From Roseomonas sp. CECT 9278 (GTDB taxonomy: Bacteria > Pseudomonadota > Alphaproteobacteria > Acetobacterales > Acetobacteraceae): DNA of 40,316 bases. Shown piece after piece: positions 1-7,709 of this stretch. The notes beneath the pieces are model-generated. The model saw only the letters and a program-made list of their open reading frames with translations, was not told the DNA's origin and did no database searches. Numbering within the stretch: the stretch's first letter is position 1; every line of letters starts with the position of its first letter. The position numbers were made by a program, and so were the translations under genes. The stretch lies in contig NZ_CAKKLX010000043.1 of the NCBI RefSeq assembly GCF_918698155.1, positions 1-40,316 on the forward strand. The letters run 5' to 3'.

Positions 1-549
1 CACGCGGCCGAGCAGCGTCGTGCCGCCCCCGGCCAGCCAGCCGCGCACCGGCGCCGCGGCGCGATGCAGCGCGGCCTTCGCGCGCGCCGCCACGCCGCGC
101 AGCGCGCGCCAGGCCGGCGAGGCATCCAGGAAGTCATGCGCGCGCGCCAGCAGCGCCACCACATGGTTGCGCACCCACGCGAAGACCGGGATGGTCATCA
201 GCCTGGGTTCCGCGACCACATAAAGCCGCGCCGAGAACGCCGTCCCGACCGACTTCGCCAACAGCAGCACCCCCGCGCCGAGCAGCCAATGCCCGCTGCC
301 GACCAGCCACAGCGCCGCCAGCTTGACCGGGACCAGCGCCGCGACCGGGATGGCGAACAGCAACAGCACGATGCGCGCATCGAGCCGCAGGATCAGCCGC
401 TCCAGCGCCGCAAACACCGGGATGCGCGCGATCAGCCCGCCGATCGCCATGGCCCAGCGCCACAGCGTCTCCTCAAGCACCACCCACAGGAACGCGATCA
501 GCAGCAGCGGCGGCTTCAGCAGGCTGCGGAGCGGTCGGCGCCAATCCAT
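1..549 (-). CDS. Multi-pass membrane protein, 3' end cut by the window edge
   Basis: Reading the minus strand from the ATG at 547-549 gives an open frame of 183 codons that runs off the left edge without a stop. The protein begins MDWRRPLRSLLKPPLLLIAF and has about three hydrophobic stretches near residues 12-45, 55-85 and 85-105. A basic, alanine-rich part follows. The start lies about 60 nt after the opgH stop on the same strand, so the two may be co-transcribed. I recognise no named family. A role beside OpgH in envelope glucan synthesis is possible but rests only on position. The continuous frame with membrane-like composition and its matching strand support a real gene. Confidence 0.7.
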   Translation of the reverse strand, partial: MDWRRPLRSLLKPPLLLIAFLWVVLEETLWRWAMAIGGLIARIPVFAALERLILRLDARIVLLLFAIPVAALVPVKLAALWLVGSGHWLLGAGVLLLAKSVGTAFSARLYVVAEPRLMTIPVFAWVRNHVVALLARAHDFLDASPAWRALRGVAARAKAALHRAAAPVRGWLAGGGTTLLGRV

Positions 550-609
550 GCCGGCATCCTACCGCGCAATCCACGCCTGCCGAATGCCATTGGCGCAGGC
601 ACGGCGCGG

Positions 610-2307
610 CTATGGCGCGGGGGCGTCGCGCTCCTCCGGGAAGGCAGCGATGCCGTGCGCGCGCAGCCAGCCGGAAAAGCCCGGATCCGCGGTGACCACC
701 GCGAACGGGATCGCCAGCAGCAGCGAAGCCAGCACCGGCAGCGCCAGCAGCAGCGCCAGCGGGGAGGCCGCGGCGAACAGCCAGGCCAGCACCAGCCCGG
801 CCAGCGTCGGCGGCCAGAACTGCCGCGCCGCATCGCCCCAGGTGACGCCCCGGTCGGCGCGGTTCTGCGCCGTCCAGCGCGCGCGCATCCCGAAGGGCAG
901 CGCCAGCAGGAACAGCGTCTGCGCCATCAGCCGTGCCGGTTCCATCAGCGTGGTGAACAGGATCTCGGCCGCCGCGCCGCGGGCGAAGGCGGCGCGCCCG
1001 CCGTAGCGGTCGGCCAGCGCCGGCTTCAGCAGCACCTCGGCATAGCCCGCCAGCTTCGCCGCGTAGTGGCAGGCCCAGGTCGCGCCCAGCAGCAGCACCA
1101 GCCAGCCGGTCGGTGTTGCCGCGCCGCCGCCCGACAGCGCGTTCACCGCCGCCAGCAGCAGGATCGCGCACCACAGCGGCGCGCCCAGGAACAGCAGGAT
1201 CGCCTGCACCAATTGCCAGCGCGCCATCAGCGTCTGCCCGGGCAGGCGCAGCAGCGCCAGGTACTGCATGTTGCCGCCGGCCCAGCGCAGGTCGCGCGTG
1301 ACGAAATCGCCGAAGGTCGGTGGATTTCCCTCGGCGGAGCCGGTGTCGTCGGGCAGCACGCGCACCTTCCACCCGGCGGCATGCAGGCGCGTGGCCTCCA
1401 CCTGGTCGTGGCTGAGGATGCGCGAGCCGTCCGGCAGCGGCCCCAGCCGGCACAGGTCGCGGAAGGGCGCGATGCGGATCAGCGCGTTGTGGCCCCAATA
1501 GGGGCCCTCGTCGCCCTGCCACCAGGCCTGGCCGGTGGCCCAGGCGCGCATGCCGTGGCGCATGCCGAACTGGAACAGCCGCGGGAAAGCCGCCGTCGCC
1601 GGCTTGCCGTGAATGAGCTGCTGCACGATGGCGAGGCGGTCATCCGCCTCCATGCAGGCCACCAGGCGCAGCACCGCCGCCGGCGTCATCTCGGAATCGG
1701 CATCGAGGCAGAGGAAATACGCCAGGCCCTCGGCATGATGGTCAAGGAAATCCATCACATTGCCGGCCTTGAAGCCGTCATTCGCCGCGCGGCGCCGATA
1801 CTGCGCGTTGGGCCGTGCGCCACCGCGGGCGGGCGGCGCGAAACGCCCTTCCGCGAAGGCGTGGAAGGCGGCCTGCTCGGCCTCGGCGGCGGGGCCGGCG
1901 GGCGTGTCGGAAAGCACCCACAGCGCAAAGAGCTCCGGCGGCAACCCGTCCATCAGGCGGCCGAGCGGCGGCAGCACCGCGGCCATGTCCTCGTTGCGGA
2001 TGCAGATGGCGATGGCGGTGCGCCGGCGCGGCGGCGCGGGGCTGGCGGCGCGCAGGGCGGGCAGCACCGCCGCGGGCGGGTCGCGCGCGCCCAGCAGGAT
2101 CGCCAGGCCGACCAGTGCATTGGCGGCCGACAGCGCGCTCCAGGGCACGGTGCCGAGGAAGCAGGCCAGGATCAGCGCCTCCCACGGCGTCCAGCCGCCC
2201 GGCGCCAGGACAGCCCAGGCAAGCGCCACCAGACCCGCCGTGATGGCGAGCACCAGCGTGAGGAACAGCGCACGGCGGAGCAGCGGGGATTCGGCGGGCA
2301 CGGGCAT
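610..2307 (-). CDS. opgH: Glucan biosynthesis glucosyltransferase H (OpgH/MdoH family)
   Basis: This 565-residue protein fits the inner-membrane family-2 glycosyltransferase that builds the osmoregulated periplasmic glucan backbone from UDP-glucose. Two N-terminal membrane segments (about residues 11-35 and 45-73) precede the GT-A domain. A DxD-type metal motif is at D202/D204 (LDADSEM), and the Q/RxxRW-like acceptor motif RDLRWAGGNMQYL is near residues 338-350. C-terminal membrane segments follow. The ATG at 2307 has an in-frame TAG two codons upstream, so it is the first possible start. The protein is shorter than the enterobacterial enzyme (about 850 residues) but near alphaproteobacterial lengths. 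The usual partner opgG, a periplasmic glucan-processing protein, is not beside it here. Confidence 0.88.
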   Translation of the reverse strand: MPVPAESPLLRRALFLTLVLAITAGLVALAWAVLAPGGWTPWEALILACFLGTVPWSALSAANALVGLAILLGARDPPAAVLPALRAASPAPPRRRTAIAICIRNEDMAAVLPPLGRLMDGLPPELFALWVLSDTPAGPAAEAEQAAFHAFAEGRFAPPARGGARPNAQYRRRAANDGFKAGNVMDFLDHHAEGLAYFLCLDADSEMTPAAVLRLVACMEADDRLAIVQQLIHGKPATAAFPRLFQFGMRHGMRAWATGQAWWQGDEGPYWGHNALIRIAPFRDLCRLGPLPDGSRILSHDQVEATRLHAAGWKVRVLPDDTGSAEGNPPTFGDFVTRDLRWAGGNMQYLALLRLPGQTLMARWQLVQAILLFLGAPLWCAILLLAAVNALSGGGAATPTGWLVLLLGATWACHYAAKLAGYAEVLLKPALADRYGGRAAFARGAAAEILFTTLMEPARLMAQTLFLLALPFGMRARWTAQNRADRGVTWGDAARQFWPPTLAGLVLAWLFAAASPLALLLALPVLASLLLAIPFAVVTADPGFSGWLRAHGIAAFPEERDAPAP

Positions 2308-2384
2308 GGTCTATGCCCCGACCATGGCGGGAATGCGAAGCGCCATCGTGTCGCGCAGCGCCCGGCCACGGCGCGCCGCCCGGG

Positions 2385-3185
2385 TCAGGGCAGGTCTGCC
2401 GCGTCGGGCTGCGCGACAGGCGCGGCAGCATCGGGCGCGCCGGGGTCGCTGCCGGGCGGGGCGAAGGTCTCGGGGTGCATCCGGCCATCGGCGCGCACCC
2501 GCCGGGCGCGCGCCGCGAGGGGCAGGACATGGCACTGCGCGGCCGTCATGACGAAGCGCAGCAGGGTTTCGGAATGCAGCGCGCGCTGCCGGCACAGGGC
2601 GACCACCCTGTCGATGCGGTTGGCATAGGCCCTGGCGGCCACAGCATCGGCGATGGCGAAACGGTCGTTCAGCCCTTCATAGGACTGCCATGCCGGGATG
2701 GCGATCGAGTTCGGCTGGGTGAAGCGCGATATCGCCTCGGTGATGTCGATCGGGTCGAGATACTGCAGGTCGGGCCTGAGGAACACGAAGTGGTCGAAGC
2801 TGGTGCCGTGCAACATCCGGATGTGCTGCCACGCCCGCTTCAGCGACAGCAACTGGTGCAGCAGGTTGCGGATCGACCGCCAGTCGTCCTTGTAGACGTC
2901 GCGGCGTTGCCTGGCCCGCTCCAGCAGGTCCGCGATGTCATCGTCACGCTGCGAGACATTCAGGTAGGCGTCGCAGTCCAGCAGGAACTGGTCGCATTTC
3001 GGAAGCTCGACACCGTTCTCGCCGCTGCGCCTGTTGTCGATGCGGTCGACGATATTGAGGCTGGCGAAGCGGGTGATCGAGAGCCCCGGGCGATCATTCG
3101 GCAGATAGACGCGGCGGCGGATCGAATCGATGGTCCACCGGGTGCTGCGCGCCATGCCGAAGAAGACGATGGCGACATTGGGCAT
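2385..3185 (-). CDS. Uncharacterised glycan-related protein, possibly GT-A-like
   Basis: This 266-residue protein begins MPNVAIVFFGMARSTRWTID. A strong ribosome binding site (AGGAGGT, about 9 nt before the ATG) fixes the start at 3185. A longer upstream extension of this frame is antisense shadow of the solute-receptor gene. The segment HFVFLRPDLQYLDPIDI near residues 130-150 resembles the strand and acidic pair (RPDL) seen in glycosyltransferase-like proteins of surface polysaccharide loci. The N-terminal strand followed by a STRWT loop could bind a nucleotide sugar. The DNA is visibly less GC-rich than its neighbours, which hints at acquisition. It lies 77 nt before opgH on the same strand. 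The function is not established. Confidence 0.65.
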   Translation of the reverse strand: MPNVAIVFFGMARSTRWTIDSIRRRVYLPNDRPGLSITRFASLNIVDRIDNRRSGENGVELPKCDQFLLDCDAYLNVSQRDDDIADLLERARQRRDVYKDDWRSIRNLLHQLLSLKRAWQHIRMLHGTSFDHFVFLRPDLQYLDPIDITEAISRFTQPNSIAIPAWQSYEGLNDRFAIADAVAARAYANRIDRVVALCRQRALHSETLLRFVMTAAQCHVLPLAARARRVRADGRMHPETFAPPGSDPGAPDAAAPVAQPDAADLP

Positions 3186-3281
3186 CCGCGCGTGACCTCC
3201 TGCAATCCAGCGGGCCGATCCCGGGCGCGCGGCGGGCCATCGCCGCCGGCCCGCGCGGGGCGCCGCTCGCGGGGGCCGCGC

Positions 3282-3312
3282 CGTCCGGGTGCCGGTATGC
3301 AGCCCCCGGACG
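3282..3312 (-). terminator. Possible stem-loop after the solute-receptor gene
   Basis: An 8-bp perfect inverted repeat (CGTCCGGG at 3282-3289, CCCGGACG at 3305-3312) encloses a 15-nt loop. It lies about 90 nt downstream of the receptor stop on the minus strand. There is no T-run, so an intrinsic terminator is uncertain. Confidence 0.3.
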
Positions 3313-3403
3313 CCGGCGGCCCCGCCGCCGAAGGGAAGCGCCACGCCGGCGATTCGGCAAGATGGCCCGCAGCGCGGGCCGGCAGCGCCCGCGCGCCGCC
3401 GGA

Positions 3404-4375
3404 TCAATCGATCTGCGCGCCCGAGGCGCGGACCACCGGCGCCCATTTCGCCACCTCCGCGCGCATGAAGGCGTCGAAGTCGGCGGGGCCGAGCGGCCAG
3501 GGCTCCGCCCCGTAGTCGCGCAGCCGCTGCGCGATGGCGGGGTCGTTCAGCGCCGCGACGACCTCGGTGCCCAGCCGCGCGCGGATCGCCGCCGGCACGC
3601 CCGATGGCGCGGCGATGCCGTACCAGGAGGCGACGTCGAACTCCGGCACGCCCTGGTCCTGCAGCGGGGCCAGTTCCGGCATGGTGCTGACGCGCTGCGC
3701 GGTGGACACACCGAGCGCGCGCAGCATGCCGGCCATCACCTGCTGGCGCGACACCGGCGCGTTGTCGATGTTGAACAGCACCTCCCCGTTCAGCACCGCG
3801 GCCATCGACGGCGCGGTGCCGCGATAGGGCACGTGCGTTACCTCGACCCCCATGCGCATCCCGAACAACAGCCCGGACAGATGCGACGAGGTGCCCGACC
3901 CGGCCGAGGAGAAATTCGCCCGCGCCGGATTGGCGCGGCAGAAGGCGACCAGGTCGGCGACGCTGCGGATCGGCCCGTCGCCCTTCACGATCAGCACGTT
4001 GGGCATCGCCGCGATCCGCGCCACGCCCGGCAGGTCGCGCAGCGGGTCGAAGGACAGCCGCCGGTACAGCGTCGGACCGATGCCGTGCGAGGCGATGTGG
4101 TTGACGTAGTAGGTGTAGCCGTCGGGGGCGGAGCGCGCCGTCACCTCGGCGCCGACCATGCCGCCGGCGCCCGGGCGCGGATCGATCACGATGGGCTGGC
4201 CGAGCTTCTCGCGCAGCCGGTTCTCCATCATGCGCAGGAAGATGTCGGAGACACCGCCGGCGGCGCCGCCGATGACGAAGCGGATGGGCTTGTCGGGCCA
4301 GGCGCCCTGGGCCTGGACAGCTGGCGCGGCGAGCATCGCGCCGGCGGCGCCCAAGGCGGCGCGTCGGGTGAGCAT
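3404..4375 (-). CDS. Tripartite tricarboxylate transporter substrate-binding protein (Bug/TctC family)
   Basis: This 323-residue periplasmic receptor would deliver an organic acid or related solute to a TctAB-type membrane transporter. The start at 4375 is preceded by AGGAGG. The signal peptide begins MLTRRAALGAAGAMLAAPAV and is cut near QAQG; its twin arginine could direct Tat export. Family motifs follow: WPDKPIRFVIGGAAGG, then RPGAGGMVGAEVTARSAPDG, then FSSAGSGTSSHLSG, then THVPYRGTAPSMAAVLNGEV. Length is typical. No tctA or tctB lies nearby, which is common because these receptors are often orphans. Upstream is a tandem hairpin array. The ligand cannot be read from the sequence. Confidence 0.93.
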   Translation of the reverse strand: MLTRRAALGAAGAMLAAPAVQAQGAWPDKPIRFVIGGAAGGVSDIFLRMMENRLREKLGQPIVIDPRPGAGGMVGAEVTARSAPDGYTYYVNHIASHGIGPTLYRRLSFDPLRDLPGVARIAAMPNVLIVKGDGPIRSVADLVAFCRANPARANFSSAGSGTSSHLSGLLFGMRMGVEVTHVPYRGTAPSMAAVLNGEVLFNIDNAPVSRQQVMAGMLRALGVSTAQRVSTMPELAPLQDQGVPEFDVASWYGIAAPSGVPAAIRARLGTEVVAALNDPAIAQRLRDYGAEPWPLGPADFDAFMRAEVAKWAPVVRASGAQID

Positions 4376-4460
4376 GACGGTTCCTCCTGGCCCGCATCGT
4401 TGCGGCGGGCTTCGGGCCGAGCGTAGAGCAGCGCCGGGCCGAGGGGAACCGCGGCGGGGC

Positions 4461-4622
4461 GTCGCGCCGCGCAGGCGCGCGGAGGTTGTCGCGCCGCGCA
4501 GGCGCGCGGGGGTTGTCGCGCCGCGCAGGCGCGCGGGGGTTGTCGCGCCGCGCAGGCGCGCGGGGGTTGTCGCGCCGCGCAGGCGCGCGGGGGTCATTGC
4601 GCCGGGCAGGCGCGCATCGCGC
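4461..4622. repeat. Tandem array A: 27-bp units with hairpin core
   Basis: Six head-to-tail 27-bp units start at 4461, 4488, 4515, 4542, 4569 and 4596. The first five are nearly identical and the sixth is degenerate. Each unit carries CGCGCC-GCGCA-GGCGCG, a 6-bp stem with a 5-nt loop. The array fills the space between the BLUF stop (4644) and the solute-receptor start (4375), ending about 85 nt from that start. Because 27 is a multiple of three, the frame of the downstream gene stays open through the array. There are no spacers, so it is not a CRISPR. Confidence 0.95.
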
Positions 4623-4643
4623 GTCCCGCCGCCCGGTCGCGCC

Positions 4644-5087
4644 TCAGTCGTCGCGCCGCAACGCGCCGGACAGCGTCGCGAGGGCGGCATCGATCGCCTC
4701 CGGCCCGCCCGGGTTGCGCATCGGCTCGAGCAACGCCAGCTCCTCGACGCTGCCTTGCGGGATGTAGGCCATGCTCCAGGCCGGGAAGCTCGGCTGCGCG
4801 ACGGCGGCGAATTGCAGCAGCTCGACCGCGGTGTGGCGCACATCGGCCGCGATGCGGTCGAACACCGCCTCGATCGCCGCCAGCGGGCCTTCCAGCACCT
4901 GCACGACATGCGGGCCGTTGTGCAGCAGCGCACCGGTCAGGCCGGAGGCGGCATTGTTGCGCCGCGACGCATCGAGGATCGCCCGCAATTCCCGCTCGGC
5001 TTCCGCCTCCTCGCTCGGGATGGCGAAGACGCTGCGGTAGATCAGCCGGTAGATCGCACTTGCCATGCCTGGCGTCCTTTCCGTCAT
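4644..5087 (-). CDS. BLUF-domain blue-light photoreceptor, stand-alone
   Basis: This 147-residue protein is essentially one FAD-binding BLUF domain. Counting from the first Met, the photocycle residues are present: Tyr17 (LIYRS), Asn45 (RRNN), Gln63 (VVQVLEG), Trp104 and Met106 (AWSMAY). LTGALL and EGPLAAIEAVFDRIAAD match the core fold. About 35 residues follow the domain, so there is no built-in output domain. The ATG at 5087 overlaps the upstream GGDEF-EAL stop (ATGA). A second ATG at 5066 has a better-placed GAAAGGA and would give 140 residues. The coupling suggests that it controls the cyclic-di-GMP enzyme encoded just before it, which is inference. Confidence 0.95.
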   Translation of the reverse strand: MTERTPGMASAIYRLIYRSVFAIPSEEAEAERELRAILDASRRNNAASGLTGALLHNGPHVVQVLEGPLAAIEAVFDRIAADVRHTAVELLQFAAVAQPSFPAWSMAYIPQGSVEELALLEPMRNPGGPEAIDAALATLSGALRRDD

Positions 5088-7465
5088 GCCGCGGCCGCCT
5101 GCGGCTGGCCGTCCTTGAGCAGCGCCGCCGCGGCCTCCGGCGCCAGCGGCCGGCCGAGCAGGTAGCCCTGCACCTGGTCGCAGCCCTCGGCGCGCAGGTG
5201 GTCGAACTGCGCCTGCGTCTCCACCCCCTCGACCGTGGTGCGCATGCCCAGGCTGCGCCCCAGGCCGATGATCGCGCGCACGATGGCGGCGGTCTCGCCA
5301 TCCTCGGTGACGTCGCAGACGAAGGACCGGTCGATCTTGATCTTGTCGAAGGGGAAGCTGCGCAGGTAGCTCAGCGACGAATAGCCGGTGCCGAAATCAT
5401 CCATCGCGATCCGCACCCCGAATTCCTTGAGCGCGCGCAGCGTCTCGATCGTGCCGGTGCTGTCCGACAGCAGCACGCTCTCGGTGACCTCGAGCTCAAG
5501 GCGCCGCGGATCGAAGCCGGCCAGCGCGCAGGCCGATCGCACCGCCTCGACCAGGCCGGGGGAGCGGAACTGCACCGGCGAGAGGTTGACCGACAGGAAG
5601 GGCGCGCCCGGCCAGCCGGCGGCTTCGCGGCAGGCTTCGCGCAACACCCATTCGCCGATCGGGATGATCAGCCCGGTTTCCTCAGCCAGCGGGATGAAGT
5701 CGGCGGGCGAGACGACGCCGCGCACCGGATGCGTCCAGCGGATCAGCGCCTCGAACCCGACGATGCTGGTGCTGTCGACATCGACCTGCGGCTGGTACAG
5801 CAGGTGGAACTGCCGCATCGCCAGCGCGGTGCGCAGTTCGAGTTCGAGCAGCCGGCGGCGCTGCATGCGCGTGTCCATCTCGGTCTCGAAGAAGCGGTAG
5901 GTGCCGCGTCCCTCGCTTTTCGCGCGGTACAGCGCGAGGTCGGCGCTGCGCGCCAGCTCGGCGAGATCGACGCCGTCCTGGGGCTGCAGCGCGATGCCCA
6001 CGCTGGTGCCGATGTTGAGCACCTGGCCATCGATCAGGAAGGGGCGCGACAGCAGGTCGATCAGGCGTTCCGCCAGCGCGGTCGCGGCTTCCGGCTGGCC
6101 GGGGGCGAATTGCACCACCGCGAACTCGTCCCCGCCCAGGCGCGCCACCAGGTCGGTCGAACGCACCGCCGCGCGCAGCCGGTGCGCCACCTTCACCAGC
6201 AGCGCATCGCCCATCGCATGCCCGAGCGTGTCGTTGACCACCTTGAACCGGTCGAGGTCGAGCGCGAGCAGCGCGAAGGGTTCGGCCGCCCGGCCCGGCA
6301 CCTCGCGCAGGCGTTGCAGCCGGTCGGCGAAGCCGGCGCGGTTGGGCAGGCGCGTCAGCGGGTCATGGTGGGCCAGGAAGCGGATGCGTTCCTCGGCCCG
6401 GCGGCGGTCGCGCAGGTCGCGCAGCGCGATCACCTGGTGCGGCCGGCGATGGTGCAGGATCGAGCGCGAGACGAGCTCGACCGCAACCGGCCGGCCCTGG
6501 GCGTCGTCGATCTCGGTCTCGATCGTGGTGCCGGCGGGGTCGAGCAGCGCCTGGCGCAATTCGCCCGCCTGCACCACCGCGGCGAGCGACCGACCCACCA
6601 GGCCCTGCGCATCCTGCCCCAGCAGGGCCTGGGCGCTGCTGTTCGATTCCACGATGGTCTCGCCGTCGCAGATCAGCAGGCCTTCGACCGCGGCATCGAC
6701 CAGGGCGCGGAAGCGTTCGGCCTCGGCCTTGCGGCGCCGGCGCGACTGGCTGGTCAGCACCGCGGCCGCGAGGCTCGCCGCCAGCAGGCAGAAGGCGGCG
6801 AAGCCGACCAGCGCGGCCAGCCGGTCGCGCGTCACGGCCCCGGCCGGCGCGACCCCGCCGGCATCCGGCAGGATGGTCACCGCGCCCATGCCGATGAAAT
6901 GCAGCGCGCAGATGCCCAGCGCCAGCAGCGCCGCCGCACCCAGCCGCCCGCCCGGCCCCTGCGCGGCGAGGCCAAGTCGCAGCGCCGCCATGGTCAGCGC
7001 CACACCCAGCACCACCGACACCACGACCGTCCCGTGGTCCCACAGCTTCAGCCCGGCGACCTCGAAGGCCGCCATCCCGGTATAGTGCATGGCGCCGACG
7101 CCCAGCCCGAGCAGCGCCCCGGCGCCGAGCGCGCGCGGCACGCCCGGCCCGCAGAGCGCGATCGCGAAGGCGGCACCGCTCAGCAGGATCGGCAGCAGCA
7201 GCGACAGCACGGTGCCGGCCGGGTCGTAGCCCGACGGCACGCCCGGGTCGAAGGCCAGCATGGCGACGAAATGCGTCGCCCAGATCGCGACGCCGGTGGT
7301 CACCGCCGCCACCGCACCCCAGCGCAGGCGATGCTGCAGGTTGCCCTGGCCGGCCAGGTGAAGCTGGGCGAAGGTCGTATGCGCGCCGATCGCGCACAGC
7401 ACCGCGGCAACCGCGACCAGCACGATATCGTGCTGCTCCGTGATGCAGGCGTAGACCTTCAACAT
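5084..7465 (-). CDS. MHYT-PAS-GGDEF-EAL membrane cyclic-di-GMP enzyme
   Basis: This 793-residue protein starts MLKVYACITEQHD, with GGAA before the ATG at 7465; the open frame upstream of it is shadow. About seven membrane helices (residues 10-240) carry three MHYT-type motifs: ATHFVAM, GAMHYTGM and ALHFIGM. These are proposed to bind a metal and sense a diatomic gas. A PAS domain follows, then a diguanylate cyclase domain with an intact GGDEF (RLGGDEFAV). The EAL domain keeps EALIRW, the Asn of SVNLSP, DDFGTGYSS, KIDRSF and VEGVET, so phosphodiesterase activity is likely. Both activities look intact. Its stop overlaps the BLUF start, which suggests light as a second input. Confidence 0.95.
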   Translation of the reverse strand: MLKVYACITEQHDIVLVAVAAVLCAIGAHTTFAQLHLAGQGNLQHRLRWGAVAAVTTGVAIWATHFVAMLAFDPGVPSGYDPAGTVLSLLLPILLSGAAFAIALCGPGVPRALGAGALLGLGVGAMHYTGMAAFEVAGLKLWDHGTVVVSVVLGVALTMAALRLGLAAQGPGGRLGAAALLALGICALHFIGMGAVTILPDAGGVAPAGAVTRDRLAALVGFAAFCLLAASLAAAVLTSQSRRRRKAEAERFRALVDAAVEGLLICDGETIVESNSSAQALLGQDAQGLVGRSLAAVVQAGELRQALLDPAGTTIETEIDDAQGRPVAVELVSRSILHHRRPHQVIALRDLRDRRRAEERIRFLAHHDPLTRLPNRAGFADRLQRLREVPGRAAEPFALLALDLDRFKVVNDTLGHAMGDALLVKVAHRLRAAVRSTDLVARLGGDEFAVVQFAPGQPEAATALAERLIDLLSRPFLIDGQVLNIGTSVGIALQPQDGVDLAELARSADLALYRAKSEGRGTYRFFETEMDTRMQRRRLLELELRTALAMRQFHLLYQPQVDVDSTSIVGFEALIRWTHPVRGVVSPADFIPLAEETGLIIPIGEWVLREACREAAGWPGAPFLSVNLSPVQFRSPGLVEAVRSACALAGFDPRRLELEVTESVLLSDSTGTIETLRALKEFGVRIAMDDFGTGYSSLSYLRSFPFDKIKIDRSFVCDVTEDGETAAIVRAIIGLGRSLGMRTTVEGVETQAQFDHLRAEGCDQVQGYLLGRPLAPEAAAALLKDGQPQAAAA

Positions 7466-7537
7466 GCGCGTTCCGGCAGGTTCGTGTCGGCGCAGCATCG
7501 GGCGCAGACGTCTAGGATCTGTTAAGCGACCCCTGCA

Positions 7538-7554
7538 GGGCGGCGGCACCGCCC
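7538..7554. terminator. Possible stem-loop between chvG and the MHYT gene
   Basis: A 6-bp perfect stem (GGGCGG/CCGCCC) encloses a 5-nt loop within the 244-bp gap between the chvG stop and the MHYT-gene start. A palindrome, CCCTGCAGGG, abuts it at 7531-7540. There is no T-run. It could end chvG transcription or lie in the leader of the downstream gene. Confidence 0.3.
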
Positions 7555-7709
7555 GGCCACCCGGTCCGGAAGCCGATGCGCCGGGCCGCCGCCGCGCCGC
7601 GGGATGCGCGGGCGCGACGGGCACCGGCCCGCCACGCCGACCCACGCGCCAGGGCTGCCCGGGCGGCCATCGCCACCCGGTCGGATGATGCCCGCCGGTC
7701 TGGATCGGT

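Noticed and set aside
64..2628. Long plus-strand frame rich in Arg, Gln and Ala
   Set aside because: It is antisense to opgH and the glycan-type gene, of low complexity and without domain signals; high GC keeps all frames open.
3404..4933. Extension of the solute-receptor frame upstream to 4933
   Set aside because: It crosses array A and antisense BLUF sequence; the true start at 4375 has AGGAGG and a signal peptide.
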